Assembly: GCA_003478935.1 (NCBI GenBank)
Contig: QUFP01000003.1
Span: 1-64,000 of the forward strand
Direction of reading: 5' to 3'
Length of the DNA: 64,000 nt
Source of the DNA: Firmicutes bacterium AF25-13AC
Lineage (GTDB): Bacteria; Bacillota; Clostridia; Lachnospirales; Lachnospiraceae
Below the pieces are notes generated by a model that did no database searches, was not told the DNA's origin, and was given only the letters and a program-made list of their open reading frames with translations. The position numbers and the translations under genes are program-made. Positions 1-7,368 of the stretch are shown here, piece by piece. Within the stretch, counting starts at the first letter, position 1. Each line of letters opens with the position of its first letter.

Positions 1-245
1 GCTGCTAATTGCTTTGCCAATTTTTTCTTTTGCGATTTCTCCTCTTTCGACATTTTTTCTTTTTTCACCAGCTCATTGTATAACTGTCTGAGTTCTGCAT
101 ATCGCTTATCGTGCTGAAGGCGTATCATGCATTTACGGGCATGCTTTACACATACATTATGCAAATGCGCCAATGCGCGAAAACGACGATCGATTTCATG
201 GCGTTCGTATTTAGATGTTTTTAATAGAAGCTGTACCGTATGCAT
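1..245 (-). CDS. tnpB: TnpB-type transposase (IS200/IS605 OrfB), N-terminal part, runs off the window
   Basis: Read on the minus strand, an open frame starts at ATG 245-243 and is still open at base 1, giving about 81 codons. A GGAGGG ribosome site lies at 251-256. The N-terminus (MHTVQLLLKTSKYERHEIDR, then RFRALAHLHNVCVKHARK) resembles the start of clostridial IS200/IS605 TnpB proteins, and it runs on into a Lys-rich stretch. TnpB is an RNA-guided RuvC-fold nuclease encoded by these transposons. The RuvC and zinc-finger parts would lie outside the window, so activity cannot be judged. A palindromic transposon end lies just upstream at 414-433. Confidence 0.75.
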   Translation of the reverse strand, partial: MHTVQLLLKTSKYERHEIDRRFRALAHLHNVCVKHARKCMIRLQHDKRYAELRQLYNELVKKEKMSKEEKSQKKKLAKQLA

Positions 246-451
246 ATGTGCCCTCCTTTAACTGCGAATATGAATATATGTTCTTTGTTGATATAAACAG
301 TATATCATACAACACACAAGGACACAAGCACAAAACGAGCAGTTGCCTGTACAACATTTCGACAAAATTCGACATCATTGTCCGATAATTGCAAAAAGTT
401 TCTTGGCTTTCATCCCACGGTTAAAACCGTGGGCTTTCCCACCAGACTTTT
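246..451 (-). mobile_element. Left end of an IS200/IS605-family element with subterminal hairpin
   Basis: Upstream of tnpB there is a perfect 9-bp-stem palindrome at 414-433 (CCCACGGTT AA AACCGTGGG), in a context (GAAAGC before it, ATGAAAGCCAAG after it on the minus strand) typical of IS200/IS605 ends, which are recognised as single-stranded hairpins. Further out, minus-strand TTTAC at 456-452 fits a target and cleavage tetra/pentanucleotide, so the element may end at about 451. The boundary is inferred. The rest of 246-410 shows no gene. Confidence 0.55.
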
Positions 452-472
452 GTAAAAAAAGCATAAACTTGT

Positions 473-853
473 ATGGAAGAAGTAGCCAAAGGATCAACAA
501 AGGGAACGCTCACCGCTTATCAGGTTCCTTCAAGTTCCTATTGGTCGGCAGAACAAATTGCATCTGGTGTATCAAATGGTTCTAGTATGAACCAGATAGC
601 AGCATCTAGTGTTTTGTCCCGAATTGTCCATGAACGAATCCCACTGCATGCAATGACAGCAGATTGGAAAGATGATGTTGTGTTGGCATATACGCTTTCT
701 GACTTGGCACTTTTGATCTCGGTAGAAGAAGCGGATAATTGTTATCTAAAAATTAATACAAACTTCGTTTGGCTAGATGAAGAAAACAATGGAAACATTA
801 TAGATCGAATGGCGAAACAGTATGGTCTTGAACAAATGGATTTGGAGCAATAG
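473..853 (+). CDS. Hypothetical protein, possibly truncated next to the transposon end
   Basis: This 126-residue acidic frame begins only about 20 bp outside the inferred transposon end and has no recognisable ribosome site before its ATG (upstream is A-rich, with an in-frame stop at 464). I do not recognise a family. The composition is ordinary and soluble, with a Ser-rich N-terminal third (SSSYWSAEQIASGVSNGSSM) and a mixed acidic C-terminus. It may be a real small gene or the 3' remainder of a gene cut by the insertion. It reads in the same direction as the cysteine desulfurase downstream. Confidence 0.4.
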   Translation: MEEVAKGSTKGTLTAYQVPSSSYWSAEQIASGVSNGSSMNQIAASSVLSRIVHERIPLHAMTADWKDDVVLAYTLSDLALLISVEEADNCYLKINTNFVWLDEENNGNIIDRMAKQYGLEQMDLEQ

Positions 854-902
854 AATTGCATATAGGATTGCGTGCAATTTCGAAAAATTTAACGGCATAG
901 AT

Positions 903-960
903 TGACAAACTATCTTCTCTGGTGGTACGGTATCCAAAAGGCGAACCTAGAATTGTTCGC
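903..960 (+). promoter_or_regulatory. Putative promoter and palindrome upstream of the cysteine desulfurase
   Basis: TTGACA at 903-908 is followed about 18 bp later by TACGGT, a weak -10. A short palindrome GCGAAC-8-GTTCGC sits at 941-960, just upstream of the ribosome site. It could be an operator or a short hairpin; no regulator is assigned. Confidence 0.35.
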
Positions 961-980
961 GCAGAGAGGAAGAAAAAGTT

Positions 981-2117
981 ATGATTTATGCGGATCATGC
1001 GGCAACAACAAAGATGAGCGAGACGGCAAAGCTGGCGATGCTGTCTGCAATAGAAGAAAATTGGTATAATCCGTCAAGTTTATATACACCAGGACAGCAG
1101 GCATCTGGTGTGCTGATGGATGCGCGCGTAAGAATTTCACGTTGTTTAGGATGCCTTCCAAAGGAAATTTATTTTACTTCAGGCGGAAGCGAGGCAGATA
1201 ATCAGGCAATTTTATCGGCAGCAGCGATTGGAAAAAGACAGGGCAAGATGCATATCATATCAACTGCATTTGAGCATCATGCTGTTTTGCATACATTAAA
1301 AAAGTTAGAAAAAGAAGGTTTTGAGATTACGCTTCTTGATGTTGGAGAAAAGGGAATTGTAAGTCCTGTACAGATCGCAGAAGCAATTCGTCCAGATACA
1401 ATACTTGTTACGGTTATGTATGCCAATAATGAGATAGGAACTATTCAGCCAATTGGTGAGATCGGAGCAGTGTGCAGACAAAATGGTGTGCTGTTTCACA
1501 CCGATGCGGTACAGGCAGCAGGTCATCTTCCTATTAATGTAAAAGAAGATCAGATTGATATGCTGTCTTTATCGGCCCATAAATTTAACGGTCCAAAGGG
1601 AATCGGAGTGTTGTACGCAAAAACAGGTGTATTTTTGACCAATCTGATCGAAGGTGGCGGACAGGAGAGAGGAAAGCGAGCTGGAACCGAAAATTTGCCT
1701 GCAATTGTGGGAATGGCAGCGGCATTAGAGGAAGCTTGTGCACTTCAAAAAGAGCGCTCCATCTATGTGACAAAGCTTCGCGACCAGCTGATAGCAGGAC
1801 TAAAGAAAATTTCAGGTGCGCTATTAAACGGAGACGAAACAAGACGCCTTCCAGGAAATGTAAACTTCTGCTTTCCGGATACCGAGGCAGAGGGACTATT
1901 ACTATTACTTGACAATAAAGGAATTTGTGCTTCTTCAGGTTCAGCGTGTACATCGGGCTTTTTAGATCCAAGCCATGTGCTTCTTGCAATTGGACGAGAT
2001 CCACAGACAGCAAGAGGATCCCTTCGCTTGACACTAGACTATGAAAACACACCAGAAGAGGTAGAGACAATCATCGAGGCAGTCACTGACACAGTTCGCA
2101 TTTTGAGAGGGTGCTAA
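981..2117 (+). CDS. Cysteine desulfurase (NifS/IscS-like, class V aminotransferase)
   Basis: This PLP enzyme takes sulfur from L-cysteine as an enzyme-bound persulfide, releasing alanine, to supply Fe-S cluster, thiamine or tRNA thiolation pathways. At 378 residues it is full length. The PLP lysine is K201 in LSAHKFNGPKG, with HTDAVQ upstream as the cofactor Asp/Gln motif. The catalytic cysteine is C323 in SSGSACTSG. GAGAGGAAG precedes the ATG at good spacing. In many clostridia such a gene precedes thiI; here it stands alone and ends at a terminator shared with the convergent GH105 gene, so the acceptor protein cannot be deduced. An Fe-S scaffold-like gene lies far away at 51036. Confidence 0.9.
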   Translation: MIYADHAATTKMSETAKLAMLSAIEENWYNPSSLYTPGQQASGVLMDARVRISRCLGCLPKEIYFTSGGSEADNQAILSAAAIGKRQGKMHIISTAFEHHAVLHTLKKLEKEGFEITLLDVGEKGIVSPVQIAEAIRPDTILVTVMYANNEIGTIQPIGEIGAVCRQNGVLFHTDAVQAAGHLPINVKEDQIDMLSLSAHKFNGPKGIGVLYAKTGVFLTNLIEGGGQERGKRAGTENLPAIVGMAAALEEACALQKERSIYVTKLRDQLIAGLKKISGALLNGDETRRLPGNVNFCFPDTEAEGLLLLLDNKGICASSGSACTSGFLDPSHVLLAIGRDPQTARGSLRLTLDYENTPEEVETIIEAVTDTVRILRGC

Positions 2118-2123
2118 GTATAT

Positions 2124-2156
2124 CAAAAAAGGGCGGTCCAATCTGGGCCGCCTTTC
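2124..2156. terminator. Bidirectional terminator between the cysteine desulfurase and GH105 genes
   Basis: AAAAAAGGGCGGTCC, a short loop, then GGGCCGCCTTT forms a GC-rich stem flanked by A and T runs. It suits both convergent genes. Confidence 0.7.
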
Positions 2157-2158
2157 TC

Positions 2159-3361
2159 TCATAAATATAACATCTCTGAATACGCCATAATAAAAGGACC
2201 ACTTCCTTTGCCCTCATCTGGCAGATAATATTCTGGAATCTCATAATTATTGGTATTGTTTGCACTTGCCTTTAAGTAAATATCTTCCAGTACATTGTCG
2301 TGAAGCTTAGTATTTACAATTGCGTTAAATGCTTTGATAGCAGGTTCGCGGTAGGACTCGTTAAGCCAACCCTTTCTTACACCCTTTAACAGCATGTAAA
2401 TCATCATTGCAGTACCACTGACCTCAAGACGATTTGTCTCGGTGACAGGCTGATCCGCTAAATTTGCCCACAGACCAGATTCATCCTGATACTTTAACAT
2501 GCCATCAGCAAAGAGCTTTAATGCAGCTTTTCTTTCTTCCAGATAGCATTCTGGTAGCACTTCCATCACATCAACCATTGCCATTGCATACCAGCCCATT
2601 GCGCGGGTCCAGTGGTACGCGCATACATCCTCACGGCTGTTGCATGCATGATAATACATTCCATTAGGAGCAAGCATAACATCAGCAACCCAGTTCAAGC
2701 TCTCATTGATAATAGCAAGCTGCTTTGTATCCCCAATTTTTGCAGCATAGTGAGCCAAAAACGGCTGCAGCATATAGATACCATCTAACCACACCTTGTA
2801 TTTTGGTGGCTGTCCGCCAGCCCAGCAGTGCCAGTAATTCTCACCAAGAGCTTCTTCTGTATATTTTTCAACTATAACATCACCCTTTGAATTGACGTGC
2901 TTCGGATCAGTCAGATCGCGGTAGAGCTCAGCCATAACCTCAGCGTAAGCTGGATTTTCATCAAAAGCCTTCATTACTAGTGCAGCAGTCTTATAGCAGT
3001 CAGCACCGTGATGATCTACATATCCTGCAAGGTTGCGGCTTAAATGATGTACTCCATTTTCATCAGCAACAAGCATTGCATTCAAATATTCTAATACATA
3101 CTTCTTATATTCGGCACCCTCATCTGGTCGCGCCTCGTATGTATCATATAGACCTTCCATCACAACACCATTGTAATAGCTCCAGTCAAACAGATATGGT
3201 TTGACAGAAGGAGTACGCTTCTCATTATCCCATGAAAAGAACTTGTGCTCATCAGAAACGACTTCCTTTGGAATGTTGCATAAAGATTTTATAGTAAGCG
3301 CATCCACATAATTTTTTGCCTTTAAAATAGAGGCTTGAATATCAGCAGTTAAATTGCTCAT
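2159..3361 (-). CDS. GH105 unsaturated rhamnogalacturonyl hydrolase (YteR/RhiN-like)
   Basis: This family removes the 4,5-unsaturated galacturonyl residue left at the non-reducing end of rhamnogalacturonan oligosaccharides after lyase attack. The 400-residue length fits a single (alpha/alpha)6 barrel without a signal peptide, so it acts inside the cell. Family hallmarks are VWLDGIYMLQPFLAHYA, whose Asp aligns with the catalytic acid of YteR, and HWTRAMGWYAMAMVD. A GGAGAATT site precedes the ATG. It is monocistronic and convergent with the cysteine desulfurase. It belongs functionally with the GH28/GH2/GH43/GH3 genes at 39-50 kb. Confidence 0.88.
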   Translation of the reverse strand: MSNLTADIQASILKAKNYVDALTIKSLCNIPKEVVSDEHKFFSWDNEKRTPSVKPYLFDWSYYNGVVMEGLYDTYEARPDEGAEYKKYVLEYLNAMLVADENGVHHLSRNLAGYVDHHGADCYKTAALVMKAFDENPAYAEVMAELYRDLTDPKHVNSKGDVIVEKYTEEALGENYWHCWAGGQPPKYKVWLDGIYMLQPFLAHYAAKIGDTKQLAIINESLNWVADVMLAPNGMYYHACNSREDVCAYHWTRAMGWYAMAMVDVMEVLPECYLEERKAALKLFADGMLKYQDESGLWANLADQPVTETNRLEVSGTAMMIYMLLKGVRKGWLNESYREPAIKAFNAIVNTKLHDNVLEDIYLKASANNTNNYEIPEYYLPDEGKGSGPFIMAYSEMLYL

Positions 3362-3520
3362 AGTAATTCTCCAATCTTATGAAATTTTATGTAAACTCAG
3401 TATACCATGGAAAGCATTGATTTGAAAGAAGAATTTGGTTTGTCCGTGAAGCGTAACAGTTTCATGAGCAAAGATATTTCTTAAAAGAAATAAGGTCTGG
3501 TAATAAAAAAGAGAATATGG

Positions 3521-3526
3521 TATAAT
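3521..3526 (+). promoter_or_regulatory. Extended -10 promoter of the CD3324 transcript
   Basis: TGGTATAAT has a TATAAT at 3521-3526 with the extended -10 TG. The -35 is weak. It lies about 80 bp before a strong AAGGAGGA site. Confidence 0.45.
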
Positions 3527-3607
3527 GGCACAGATAACGTTGAAGGGTCAAACCAACAACACGAACAAGACCAAAAAACAAAAAAGAGCGAAAAGGAGGA
3601 TTGCATT

Positions 3608-3673
3608 ATGTTAATTATAAAGAAACGAGCGGTGGAGTTTGAAGTGGAAACAAGGGATTGGTGTGACGCATAG
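3608..3673 (+). CDS. Possible 21-residue leader peptide
   Basis: A very strong AAGGAGGA (3593-3600) stands 7 bp before an ATG that opens a 21-codon frame (MLIIKKRAVEFEVETRDWCDA). After its stop come two hairpin-forming stretches (3674-3760) and then the CD3324 gene. Short frame, strong ribosome site, hairpins and gene form the layout of a leader-peptide or attenuation region. There is no run of one codon that would name an amino acid. It could also be a free small protein. Confidence 0.4.
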   Translation: MLIIKKRAVEFEVETRDWCDA

Positions 3674-3762
3674 CAGTGGCTGTTGCAAATATACAATGAA
3701 AGAATTGTATTTGCTATAGCCGTTGCTTTCCGGTAAATAGTACCGCACGGAAAGCCGCTGCA
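3674..3762 (+). promoter_or_regulatory. Two imperfect hairpins in the CD3324 leader
   Basis: GGCTGTTGCAAATATACAAT pairs imperfectly with ATTGTATTTGCTATAGCC downstream, and then GCTTTCCG pairs with CGGAAAGC around an inner GGTA/TACC. Neither is followed by a clear T run, so this is not a standard terminator. They lie between the small frame and the next ribosome site. Confidence 0.4.
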
Positions 3763-3788
3763 GCCGCAGCGCAGATTGAGAGGAAGGC

Positions 3789-4055
3789 ATGAGCTATAGA
3801 AAGGCAGAGGAGATACTGCCAAGAGAATTAATAGAAGTGATTCAGCAGTACGTGGACGGAGAAAATATCTACATTCCGAGAAAGCTGGAGCATCGAAAGG
3901 GCTGGGGCGAGCGCACACAGGCACGACAGGAGCTTGATGCACGCAACAGTGCCATATGCAGGGAGCATCGGGAGGGTGCGAGTGTCCCGAGACTTTCCCA
4001 GAAGTATTATCTTACAGAAAAGAGTATACAGCGGATTATCCGCCAGTATCGTTAA
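3789..4055 (+). CDS. CD3324 family protein (small putative DNA-binding protein)
   Basis: The 88-residue protein matches the CD3324 family of clostridia: N-terminal MSYRKAEEILP, a central YVDGENIYIPRK with WGERT, and a C-terminal helix-turn-helix-like end (VPRLSQKYYLTEKSIQRIIRQY). The Tyr-rich N-terminal half and the HTH-like tail suggest nucleic acid binding, but no function is established that I know of. AGGAAGGC precedes the ATG. A palindromic terminator follows directly at 4064, so this is the only full-size gene of its transcript. Confidence 0.75.
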   Translation: MSYRKAEEILPRELIEVIQQYVDGENIYIPRKLEHRKGWGERTQARQELDARNSAICREHREGASVPRLSQKYYLTEKSIQRIIRQYR

Positions 4056-4063
4056 TTAAACAG

Positions 4064-4091
4064 AGGGCTGCCATATGGCAGCCCCCAACTT
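4064..4091 (+). terminator. Terminator of the CD3324 gene
   Basis: GGGCTGCCATATGGCAGCCC is a perfect palindrome followed by CCAACTTTT. It contains an ATG (4075) that is in frame with the MATE gene but sits inside the stem and should not be taken as a start. Confidence 0.7.
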
Positions 4092-4125
4092 TTGGCAAAA
4101 TATAAAAAAACAGGAGGAAATTTTT

Positions 4126-5409
4126 GTGAAAAAGAAAAGCTTATACCAGTATATCGCGCCAAATATATTGGCAATGGTAGGAATATCATGCTACATTTTA
4201 GCAGATACTTTTTTTATTGCAACAGCACAGGGTACAAATGGTATTACTGCACTAAATCTGGCACTGCCAATTTATGGTATTATTTTTGCGATTGGTTCCA
4301 TGATTGGAACAGGTTCTGCTATTCGTTACGCATTGGCAAAGGCGACTGATCAGCAGGAGGCAAAAAGATATTTTTCAAATGCATTGATATGGGATGTGAT
4401 TGTTAGTGTAATCTTTATCGCTGCAGGACTGTTTTTTCCAGGACAAGTTATGCGAGTGATGGGTGCTGACACAGTAATTGAATCAATTGGTATTCCATAT
4501 ACCCGTATAGTATTATGTTTTACACCATTTTTTATGATGAATTATGCATTTACTGCATTTGTGAGAAATGATAATGCCCCGCATATTGCTATGGCAGCGA
4601 CGCTTCTTAGCAGTTTGTTTAATATTGTGTTTGACTATGTATTTATGTTTCCGCTTGGAATGGGTATGACGGGTGCAGCTCTTGCAACAGCAGTTTCACC
4701 AATTGTAAGTATTTTGATTTGTATGGTGCACTACCTGTCACCAAAAAGTAGCGTATCGTTTCACTTTATGGTACCGTCTGTAAAAATGCTGATTTCCTCT
4801 TGCAGTCTTGGCATAGTCGCTTTTGTCGGAGAGATTGCAAGTGCAGTTACAACGATGGTCTTTAATTTTGTCCTTCTTGGACTTGATGGAAATACAGCAG
4901 TTGCTGCTTACGGTGTAATTGCCAATACAGCGCTTGTAGGTACAGCTATTTTCAACGGTGTTTCCCAGGGACTTCAGCCTCTTGCAAGTGAGGCGCATGC
5001 AAAGGGAGAGGCAGAGGAAAAGAAGAAGATTTTGACAAAGAGTGTTTTAACTGGCATTGTGTTAACAGTTGTTTTGATTGGCAGCGTATGGATTTTTGCA
5101 CCACAGATTACCGATGTATTTAATAGTGAACACTCAGAACAGTTGGCTGCGTATGCAGTACCGGGAATTCGAATCTATTTTGCTGGCTTCTTTGCAGCAG
5201 CAATCAATATTATTTTTGCCGGATTTTTGAGTGCAACCGACCATGCAAAAGAATCCTCAATTGTGGCAATCACCAGAGGAATTGTCGCAATCATTGCGTT
5301 TGCATTGGTTCTTCCAAAGTTTCTTGGAATCACGGGTGTGTGGCTGGCATTTCCAGCGGCAGAGGTGCTTACTCTTTTTGTAGCACTTGTGATATCGAAA
5401 AAAAACTAA
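4126..5409 (+). CDS. MATE family multidrug/cation efflux transporter
   Basis: The product is an integral membrane antiporter of about 427 residues with twelve hydrophobic segments in two homologous halves, typical of MATE (DinF/MepA-like) exporters, which use Na+ or H+ gradients to expel drugs or metabolites. I start at GTG 4126 (MKKKSLYQYIAPNILAMVG) because AGGAGG at 4112-4117 has ideal spacing. The in-frame ATG 17 codons upstream lies in the preceding terminator. Family features include NALIWD and FSLFN-type segments (SSLFNIVFDYVFMFPLGMG) near the middle. The substrate cannot be read from sequence. The gene is monocistronic and is followed by large hairpins. Confidence 0.88.
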   Translation: MKKKSLYQYIAPNILAMVGISCYILADTFFIATAQGTNGITALNLALPIYGIIFAIGSMIGTGSAIRYALAKATDQQEAKRYFSNALIWDVIVSVIFIAAGLFFPGQVMRVMGADTVIESIGIPYTRIVLCFTPFFMMNYAFTAFVRNDNAPHIAMAATLLSSLFNIVFDYVFMFPLGMGMTGAALATAVSPIVSILICMVHYLSPKSSVSFHFMVPSVKMLISSCSLGIVAFVGEIASAVTTMVFNFVLLGLDGNTAVAAYGVIANTALVGTAIFNGVSQGLQPLASEAHAKGEAEEKKKILTKSVLTGIVLTVVLIGSVWIFAPQITDVFNSEHSEQLAAYAVPGIRIYFAGFFAAAINIIFAGFLSATDHAKESSIVAITRGIVAIIAFALVLPKFLGITGVWLAFPAAEVLTLFVALVISKKN

Positions 5410-5477
5410 GAATTTGTTTTTTTTAACGTAATAAAAATAGAAGTTAACAAAATCGCTTGACGTAAGTCTCAATCACG

Positions 5478-5538
5478 GGTATCATAGAAATCCAGGGAAT
5501 GTGAATTTTTTCACAGCTTCTCTGGATTTTTTGATACC
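5478..5538. repeat. Long inverted repeat, possible terminator of the MATE gene
   Basis: GGTATCATAGAAATCCAG pairs with CTGGATTTTTTGATACC, and an inner TGTGAA-TTTT-TTCACA stem sits at the tip. The T run lies inside the outer stem, so the inner part can end transcription while the outer part gives a longer palindrome. Confidence 0.55.
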
Positions 5539-5548
5539 ACAGCTCATT

Positions 5549-5606
5549 CTAGCACAGTCGTTCAGAATAAAACATGCTTGCATGTTTTTTCTGAATGTTG
5601 TGCTAG
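5549..5606. repeat. 58-bp quasi-palindrome
   Basis: CTAGCACA...TTCAGAATAAAACATGC pairs with GCATGTTTTTTCTGAATGTTGTGCTAG, an almost complete inverted repeat with a two-base loop. It stands directly after the previous long hairpin. It could be an extended terminator or a small mobile or structural repeat. Confidence 0.5.
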
Positions 5607-5842
5607 AAAGGAGCGCCGCCTCATAAGCAAAACAGCTGCAAAGCAGCGATTAAGCCTGATAGGGCGGTTTTGCGCATGATAGGCGCGGGTGAGCTGTTTC
5701 TTACTAAAATCAGCGAATCCGGTGTTTAGGAATTGCTAAGCTCTCAGCAGCGCATCAATTCGTAGGTATCAATATATCTTATGTACAAGTAAGGAAAGAA
5801 GATATCCATTTTGGATATCAGCGATGGAAGGCGCGAAAGAAA
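5607..5842 (+). promoter_or_regulatory. Structured leader of the NAD operon (candidate cis-regulatory RNA)
   Basis: This 236-bp leader is visibly richer in G+C than its surroundings and full of short stems: AAACAGCT (5630-5637) with AGCTGTTT (5692-5699), enclosing GCC-TGATAG-GGC and GCGC-ATGATAG-GCGC hairpins with near-identical loops. Next is AGCGAATCC with GGAATTGCT (5712-5737), then GATATCC-5-GGATATC (5801-5819) close to the start codon. I do not recognise it as a known riboswitch class. It precedes pncB, so an NAD-pathway signal is a reasonable guess. Confidence 0.45.
5756..5770 (+). promoter_or_regulatory. 15-bp motif shared with the nadD upstream region
   Basis: CAATTCGTAGGTATC differs at one base from CAATTCGTAAGTATC at 7316-7330, which lies the same way round before nadD. 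A weaker match, CAATTCATAGGCATC, lies at 58032-58046. The role is unknown. Confidence 0.35.
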
Positions 5843-7297
5843 ATGACACAGTTTGAATCAAGAAATATAACAATGATGATGGATCTGTATGAAATGACAA
5901 TGGCATATGGATACTTCAAGGAAAATGACACAGAGAAGAAGGTAGCATTTGATGTATTTTACCGTAAGAACCCAGATGGCGGCGGATTTTCTATTTTTGC
6001 CGGACTTGAGCAGGTGATCGAGTATCTGGAAAATATGCATTTTGAGGATGAGGATGTTGAATACTTCCGTTCATTAAATCTGTTTGATGAGGATTTTCTT
6101 GCTTATTTAAAGAATTTCCGTTTCAATGGAGATGTTTATGCATTTGAAGAGGGAACGATCATGTATCCAAATGAGCCAGTTGTAACAGTTGTTGCACCGT
6201 TAATTGAGGCACAGCTTGTTGAGACCGCAATTTTGGCGCAGATCAATCATCAGAGTCTGATTGCTACAAAGGCAAGAAGAATCGTAAAGGCAGCGGCAGG
6301 ACGCGGTGTATCTGATTTTGGTGCAAGACGTGCACACAACATGGATGCAGCTATTTACGGTGCTCGTGCTTCCTACATTGGTGGTGTAAATGGTACTGCA
6401 ACAGTTAGTGCAGGTCAGATGTTTGGTATTCCGGTTGGCGGAACTCATGCACACAGCTGGGTAATGGAACACAGCGATGAGCTGACAGCTTTTAGAAGCT
6501 ATGCAAAGGTATTCCCAAATAATTGTACACTTCTTGTTGACACATATGATGTTTTAAAGTCTGGCGTTCCGAATGCAATCAAGGTATTTCAGGAGATGAA
6601 GGATGCAGGAATCCCGCTGACACGTTATGGCATTCGTCTTGACAGCGGCGACCTTGCATATCTGTCCAGAAAGGCAAGAAAGATGCTTGATAAGGCTGGT
6701 TTTACAGATGCAAAGATCGTTGTATCAAACAGCTTAGATGAATATACAATCACTTCTATTCTTTCTCAGGGTGGATGCATCGACAGCTTTGGTGTTGGTG
6801 AGCGCATGATTACAGCAAAGACTGATCCTGTTTTTGGCGCTGTTTATAAGATCTGCGCAGTTGAGGAAAATGGTAAATTTGCACCGAGAATTAAGGTTTC
6901 TGAGACAGTTGAAAAGATAACTAATCCGGGACTAAAGAGTGTATATCGTGTATATGATGAGGAAGGTCATGCAGTGGCAGATCTGATTACTGGTTTTGAC
7001 GAGAAAGTTGACTTTAGCACACCGTATCGCTATGTTGATCCAGAGAAGCCATGGAAGAACAGAAGCTATGAGAATTGCACTGCAAAGCCGCTTCTTCATA
7101 AGGTAATTGAGAGTGGAAAGCGCCTGACAAAGACAAAGACGCTTCAGGAACTTCAGGCTTATGTAAAGAAACAGCTTGACAATGAGATCTGGGAAGAGGA
7201 GCAGCGTTTCGAGAATCCGCATAAGCATTACATTGATATGAGCCCGGATTACTACGAGATGAAGATGAGCATGCTTCACAATATCAGAACTGTATAA
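5843..7297 (+). CDS. pncB: Nicotinate phosphoribosyltransferase
   Basis: This cytosolic enzyme makes nicotinate mononucleotide from nicotinate and PRPP with ATP help, the entry step of the Preiss-Handler salvage route. The 484-residue length is usual for the Gram-positive form. Visible family segments are NITMMMDLYEMTMAYGYF at the N-terminus, FGARRAHNMDAAIYGARASY, GTHAHSWVM with its phosphorylatable-type histidine, YGIRLDSGDLAYLS, and FGVGERMITAK near the phosphate site. The ribosome site is weak (GGAAGG about 12 bp upstream), which together with the structured leader suggests translational control. It is followed after 71 bp by nadD and then nadE, forming an NAD assembly block. Confidence 0.93.
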   Translation: MTQFESRNITMMMDLYEMTMAYGYFKENDTEKKVAFDVFYRKNPDGGGFSIFAGLEQVIEYLENMHFEDEDVEYFRSLNLFDEDFLAYLKNFRFNGDVYAFEEGTIMYPNEPVVTVVAPLIEAQLVETAILAQINHQSLIATKARRIVKAAAGRGVSDFGARRAHNMDAAIYGARASYIGGVNGTATVSAGQMFGIPVGGTHAHSWVMEHSDELTAFRSYAKVFPNNCTLLVDTYDVLKSGVPNAIKVFQEMKDAGIPLTRYGIRLDSGDLAYLSRKARKMLDKAGFTDAKIVVSNSLDEYTITSILSQGGCIDSFGVGERMITAKTDPVFGAVYKICAVEENGKFAPRIKVSETVEKITNPGLKSVYRVYDEEGHAVADLITGFDEKVDFSTPYRYVDPEKPWKNRSYENCTAKPLLHKVIESGKRLTKTKTLQELQAYVKKQLDNEIWEEEQRFENPHKHYIDMSPDYYEMKMSMLHNIRTV

Positions 7298-7315
7298 GCT
7301 TGCTTTGCAACAGAG

Positions 7316-7330
7316 CAATTCGTAAGTATC
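7316..7330 (+). promoter_or_regulatory. 15-bp motif before nadD, second copy
   Basis: CAATTCGTAAGTATC matches the copy before pncB at 14 of 15 bases, same orientation, within about 40-90 bp of a start codon in both cases. Confidence 0.35.
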
Positions 7331-7368
7331 GTAATAACAGATAGTGAAACAGAAGGGAGCAAAAGTCG

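Noticed and set aside
1585..2070. 161-codon minus-strand frame inside the cysteine desulfurase
   Set aside because: It is the antisense shadow of a clear enzyme gene and has no ribosome site or family pattern.
3481..3942. 153-codon minus-strand frame over the CD3324 gene
   Set aside because: It overlaps the conserved CD3324 gene and its leader, and its product is a low-complexity Ser/Phe/Cys-rich string.
4075..4125. Upstream ATG start for the MATE gene
   Set aside because: The ATG is inside the perfect terminator palindrome of the preceding gene; GTG 4126 has AGGAGG at ideal spacing.
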